From: Limnobacter sp. 130
GTDB lineage: Bacteria; Pseudomonadota; Gammaproteobacteria; Burkholderiales; Burkholderiaceae_B
Assembly: GCF_902506325.1 (NCBI RefSeq)
Contig: NZ_LR732328.1
Span: 1,423,071-1,487,070 of the forward strand
Direction of reading: 5' to 3'
DNA: 64,000 nucleotides
The notes beneath the pieces were generated by a model, which was not told the DNA's origin, searched no databases, and worked only from the letters and a program-made list of their open reading frames with translations. Position 1 is the stretch's first letter; each line of letters starts with the position of its first letter. A program made the position numbers and the translations under genes. Of this stretch, positions 62,049 to 64,000 are shown piece by piece.

Positions 62049-62070
62049 TGATCGCACAAACCAGCGATCA
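62049..62070. promoter_or_regulatory. Candidate PaaX-type operator between acuI and paaX-like genes
   Basis: Perfect 7-bp inverted repeat TGATCGC (62049-62055) and GCGATCA (62064-62070) separated by 8 bp, 28 bp upstream of the acuI start. Its arms resemble the TGATTCG-type half-sites described for E. coli PaaX. It is well placed for control of acuI, and possibly of the regulator gene, by the adjacent PaaX-like protein. Confidence 0.5.
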
Positions 62071-62132
62071 AATTTGCGTGCTGCGCCAGCCTTGCATACA
62101 CTTCAGCTTTGCCTTAGAAGAACAATCACATC

Positions 62133-62924
62133 GTGCGCAAACCCACCGCCAAAAGCCTCATTCTCGACCTGTTGCTGGCATCCAAAGGTCGCCCTCTTTC
62201 AGCCAAGCAGGCCATTGCCGCTTGCAGCATTTTCGACATCAGCGTAAACAACACGCGTGTGGCCTTGGTTCGACTCTCCGCTGAAGGCCTGATCGAGTCG
62301 GCTGGACGCGCCCTGTATCAGCTGACCGACGATGCACACACACTGGCCGACGACGTTGCCGCCTGGCGCACCCGCAGCACCCGGGTTCGCCCCTGGGACG
62401 GCAGCTACATTGTTGTTCAGGCAGACAAACTGTCCCGAAACGAAGCCAAACAGCAACGCGCCCGTGCCCGAGCCTTGTTGATGTTGGGCTTTCAGCCCCT
62501 GAACGAGCACCTGTTCATTCGACCCAACAACATTGAAGACACCCTGCAAGCTGTGCGCAATCGGCTTTACAAACTGGGCTTGGAAAAAGAAGCCCCAGTG
62601 TTCGAGGCCCGGGATTTTGACAACGACCTTCAACGCCGGATTGCGACCCTTTGGAACCCGCGCGAGCTGGAGTCCAACTATGCTCAACTTGAAAAGAAAA
62701 TGCGCACCTGGCTAGACCGGTGCAGCGCACTGGAACCTGAAGTGGCCGCCCGCGAATCGTTTTTGCTGGGTGGCACTGCGATCAAGCATGTGGTGTACGA
62801 TCCCTTCTTGCCCGCAGAGTGGGTGAATGTTCAGGCACGGGAGCGATTTTTAAGCGCCGTGGACGAGGTGGACCAGGCGGGCATGCGGATTTGGGGCGGG
62901 CTTTGGGCGAGCATGGAAGGATGA
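62133..62924 (+). CDS. PaaX-like transcriptional repressor
   Basis: 263-aa regulator. An N-terminal winged helix (about 5-65: KSLILDLLLASKGRPLSAKQ, then SVNNTRVALVRLSAEGLIES) precedes the PaaX-type central and C-terminal domains (RPWDGSYIVVQ; FLPAEWVN). PaaX proteins respond to aryl- or acyl-CoA; no phenylacetate genes are present, so the effector may be another CoA thioester. GTG start at 62133. The divergent acuI-like gene is the likeliest target. Confidence 0.85.
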   Translation: MRKPTAKSLILDLLLASKGRPLSAKQAIAACSIFDISVNNTRVALVRLSAEGLIESAGRALYQLTDDAHTLADDVAAWRTRSTRVRPWDGSYIVVQADKLSRNEAKQQRARARALLMLGFQPLNEHLFIRPNNIEDTLQAVRNRLYKLGLEKEAPVFEARDFDNDLQRRIATLWNPRELESNYAQLEKKMRTWLDRCSALEPEVAARESFLLGGTAIKHVVYDPFLPAEWVNVQARERFLSAVDEVDQAGMRIWGGLWASMEG

Positions 62925-63003
62925 TTTTTAGCGGCAGATTTGTTTAGCTCAGTCAGCCGGGGTTCTTGCGGGCTTTTCATCAGGTTTATTTAGCCCAATC
63001 AGC

Positions 63004-63072
63004 TTGGGCTGTGAACCCTGCGGTGAGCTGCGCTGTGGTGGAGATTCGCGAGCGCCGGTTCAAGCCAACTCG
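63004..63072 (+). repeat. Dispersed intergenic repeat, copy 2
   Basis: Aligns with 17085-17154 in the same orientation at about 80% identity by eye: TTGGGCTGTGAACCC at the start, GGTGGAGATT in the core, CAAGCCAACTCG at the end. It lies downstream of paaX and upstream of the phaC-like gene. Confidence 0.6.
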
Positions 63073-63151
63073 GCAGTGGGATTGCTTGGGACGCACTTCA
63101 AGAAAACCGCCCCGTTTGAGTTTAATCGCAGCGTTCGGCCTCCAGCCGACA

Positions 63152-63184
63152 CCGAGACTCGGCCCGCCCTTTTGCCGAGCTCGG
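63152..63184. promoter_or_regulatory. Paired CCGAG/CTCGG palindromes
   Basis: CCGAG-A-CTCGG (63152-63162) and CCGAGCTCGG (63175-63184) are two perfect inverted repeats with the same half-site, 12 bp apart. They lie about 200 bp upstream of the phaC-like start. They could be a double operator or hairpins in its leader; binder unknown. Confidence 0.35.
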
Positions 63185-63378
63185 TGAGCAAGAATGAATT
63201 CAAAAAGGGATTCAGCGGTTTTCAGTGCGGAACGGGCAACCCACGCTGAGGGGGCAAGAAACCCAAACAGTGAGCCTTCAAGTTCCGATCAGAAATCAGT
63301 ATTTAGAGTAAACCCTCATCCGAAACGCCCCAGTCTGCGTATAAACTTCGACCATTCCAACATTGCACTGCAGCAACC

Positions 63379-64000
63379 GTGAAAAAACTATTCAAAACCG
63401 CCCTGAAAATCAACGAGTTGGCCGTCAACACCGCGACCAATGCGGCGGACTGGTTTTTTCGCAAGGAAATCCTGATTCAATCGGGCAAAACCGAATATGA
63501 AGTCATCGCCGAACACCTGCCAATGCGGGTGCGTTATTACGCGCCTGCCGAGAACTCGCCAAGCGCCAGCCTGGCTGACGGTGAAATCGAAGCCCCCAAG
63601 AATCGCCAACACGCGGTGCCACTGGTGTTGGTGCCACCACTGGGCGTAACCACAGAAACATTCGACCTGATGCCCGACCGCAGCCTGGTGAAAGCCATGG
63701 TTGAAGCGGGCTTTCGGGTGTATTTGATTGACTGGGGCAAACCTGAGCGCAAAGACGGCCATCTCGGCTTATTCGACTACAGCCATGACATGATGGGTCA
63801 AGCCCTTCACGCCGTGCGCGAGCACAGCAACTCCAAACAGATTTCCCTGTTCGGCTGGTGCATGGGCGGCTTGCTGTGTTTGTTGTACGCCGGTTACGGG
63901 CACGACAAACACATTCGCAACCTGGTCACCGTGGCCAGTCCGATAGATTTGCGCGACGGCAAAAACATCATGGCAGTGGCCTCCAACACCCTGAACGTCA
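63379..64000 (+). CDS. PhaC-like polyhydroxyalkanoate synthase family protein (5' part)
   Basis: The gene runs off the window; about 207 codons are visible. The protein starts MKKLFKTALKINEL and is an alpha/beta hydrolase of the PhaC family: VPLVLVPPLGV oxyanion segment, VYLIDWGKP, and the lipase-like box FGWCMGG with Cys as nucleophile, as in PHA synthases. The short N-terminus resembles class III-type synthases or PhaC-like acyltransferases rather than class I PhaC. Start GTG 63379 is the only in-frame start; no Shine-Dalgarno is visible. Function as a true PHA synthase is unproven. Confidence 0.8.
   Translation, partial: MKKLFKTALKINELAVNTATNAADWFFRKEILIQSGKTEYEVIAEHLPMRVRYYAPAENSPSASLADGEIEAPKNRQHAVPLVLVPPLGVTTETFDLMPDRSLVKAMVEAGFRVYLIDWGKPERKDGHLGLFDYSHDMMGQALHAVREHSNSKQISLFGWCMGGLLCLLYAGYGHDKHIRNLVTVASPIDLRDGKNIMAVASNTLNV

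Larger units (their letters stand above)
62925..63378. other. Non-coding stretch before the phaC-like gene
   Basis: 454 bp without a credible gene. It holds a 15-base direct repeat (TTTAGCTCAGTCAGC at 62943-62957 and TTTAGCCCAATCAGC at 62989-63003, 13 of 15 identical), a weak stem AGCC/GGCT with TTTT (62955-62977) that may terminate paaX, dispersed repeat copy 2 (63004-63072), and two neighbouring palindromes with a common half-site (63152-63184). Short open frames here have no family resemblance. Confidence 0.6.

Noticed and set aside
63004-63249. Plus-strand open frame of 81 codons before the phaC-like gene
   Set aside because: Its start is within repeat copy 2, composition is unlike real proteins here, and overlapping frames are equally open.

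Overview
The window reads as a stretch of betaproteobacterial chromosome, most likely Burkholderiales and possibly close to Limnobacter. I base this on gene order (a SPOR protein next to dsbA, birA-coaX, gatCAB divergent from mreBCD-mrdA-rodA) and on protein style, for example the MEQYHG leader of HslV and the typical beta-class MreC N-terminus. The genus is inference. Base composition is moderate and even. I see no rRNA, tRNA, CRISPR array, prophage or complete insertion sequence.

Layout. 0.1-4.3 kb (minus): hslU, hslV, rlpA, dsbA and a SPOR protein, i.e. protein quality control and envelope. 4.5-16.8 kb: core metabolism on both strands: ilvA, ttcA, folB with a pteridine-reductase-like SDR, a MidA-like methyltransferase, birA-coaX-SPOR, VanZ, a 2Fe-2S ferredoxin with an alpha/beta hydrolase, a PBP5/6-type carboxypeptidase with DUF493, pyrE and exonuclease III. 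17.2-20.5 kb (minus): gatC-gatA-gatB. 20.7-29.1 kb (plus): the rod-shape cluster mreBCD-mrdA-rodA, followed by a NUDIX protein and an Uup-type ABC-F ATPase. 29.1-31.9 kb: a FecR-like periplasmic protein, outer-membrane phospholipase A and a MerR regulator.

32-48.2 kb is the most interesting block: a complete class II (BcsE/F/G-type) cellulose cluster in the order B-Z-C-E-F-Q-A-G-R. A two-gene partner-switching module (a STAS protein and a five-domain REC-PP2C-REC-pseudoPP2C-HATPase protein) diverges from its head. BcsG implies phosphoethanolamine-modified cellulose. The PilZ domain of BcsA departs from the consensus c-di-GMP motifs at two positions, so the STAS/phosphatase pair may be an additional or alternative control. 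An AT-rich 246-bp region with nested inverted repeats separates the two transcription units.

48.2-64 kb is lipid and accessory metabolism: a wax-ester synthase/DGAT, a crotonase, an exported nuclease, a thioesterase, a diiron-type PF10118 protein, two EamA transporters, an AI-2E/PerM permease, an Old Yellow Enzyme with a small cytochrome c, a class II aldolase, a fatty-acid-hydroxylase family protein, an FkbM methyltransferase, a tandem GST-N protein, an AcuI-like reductase divergent from a PaaX-like regulator, and the 5' part of a PhaC-like gene cut by the window end.

The genome is compact. Many operons are joined by ATGA overlaps, and eight convergent gene pairs are separated by 0-12 bp, leaving no room for terminators. 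The two long non-coding stretches (16.83-17.16 and 62.93-63.38 kb) share a diverged dispersed repeat of about 70 bp.
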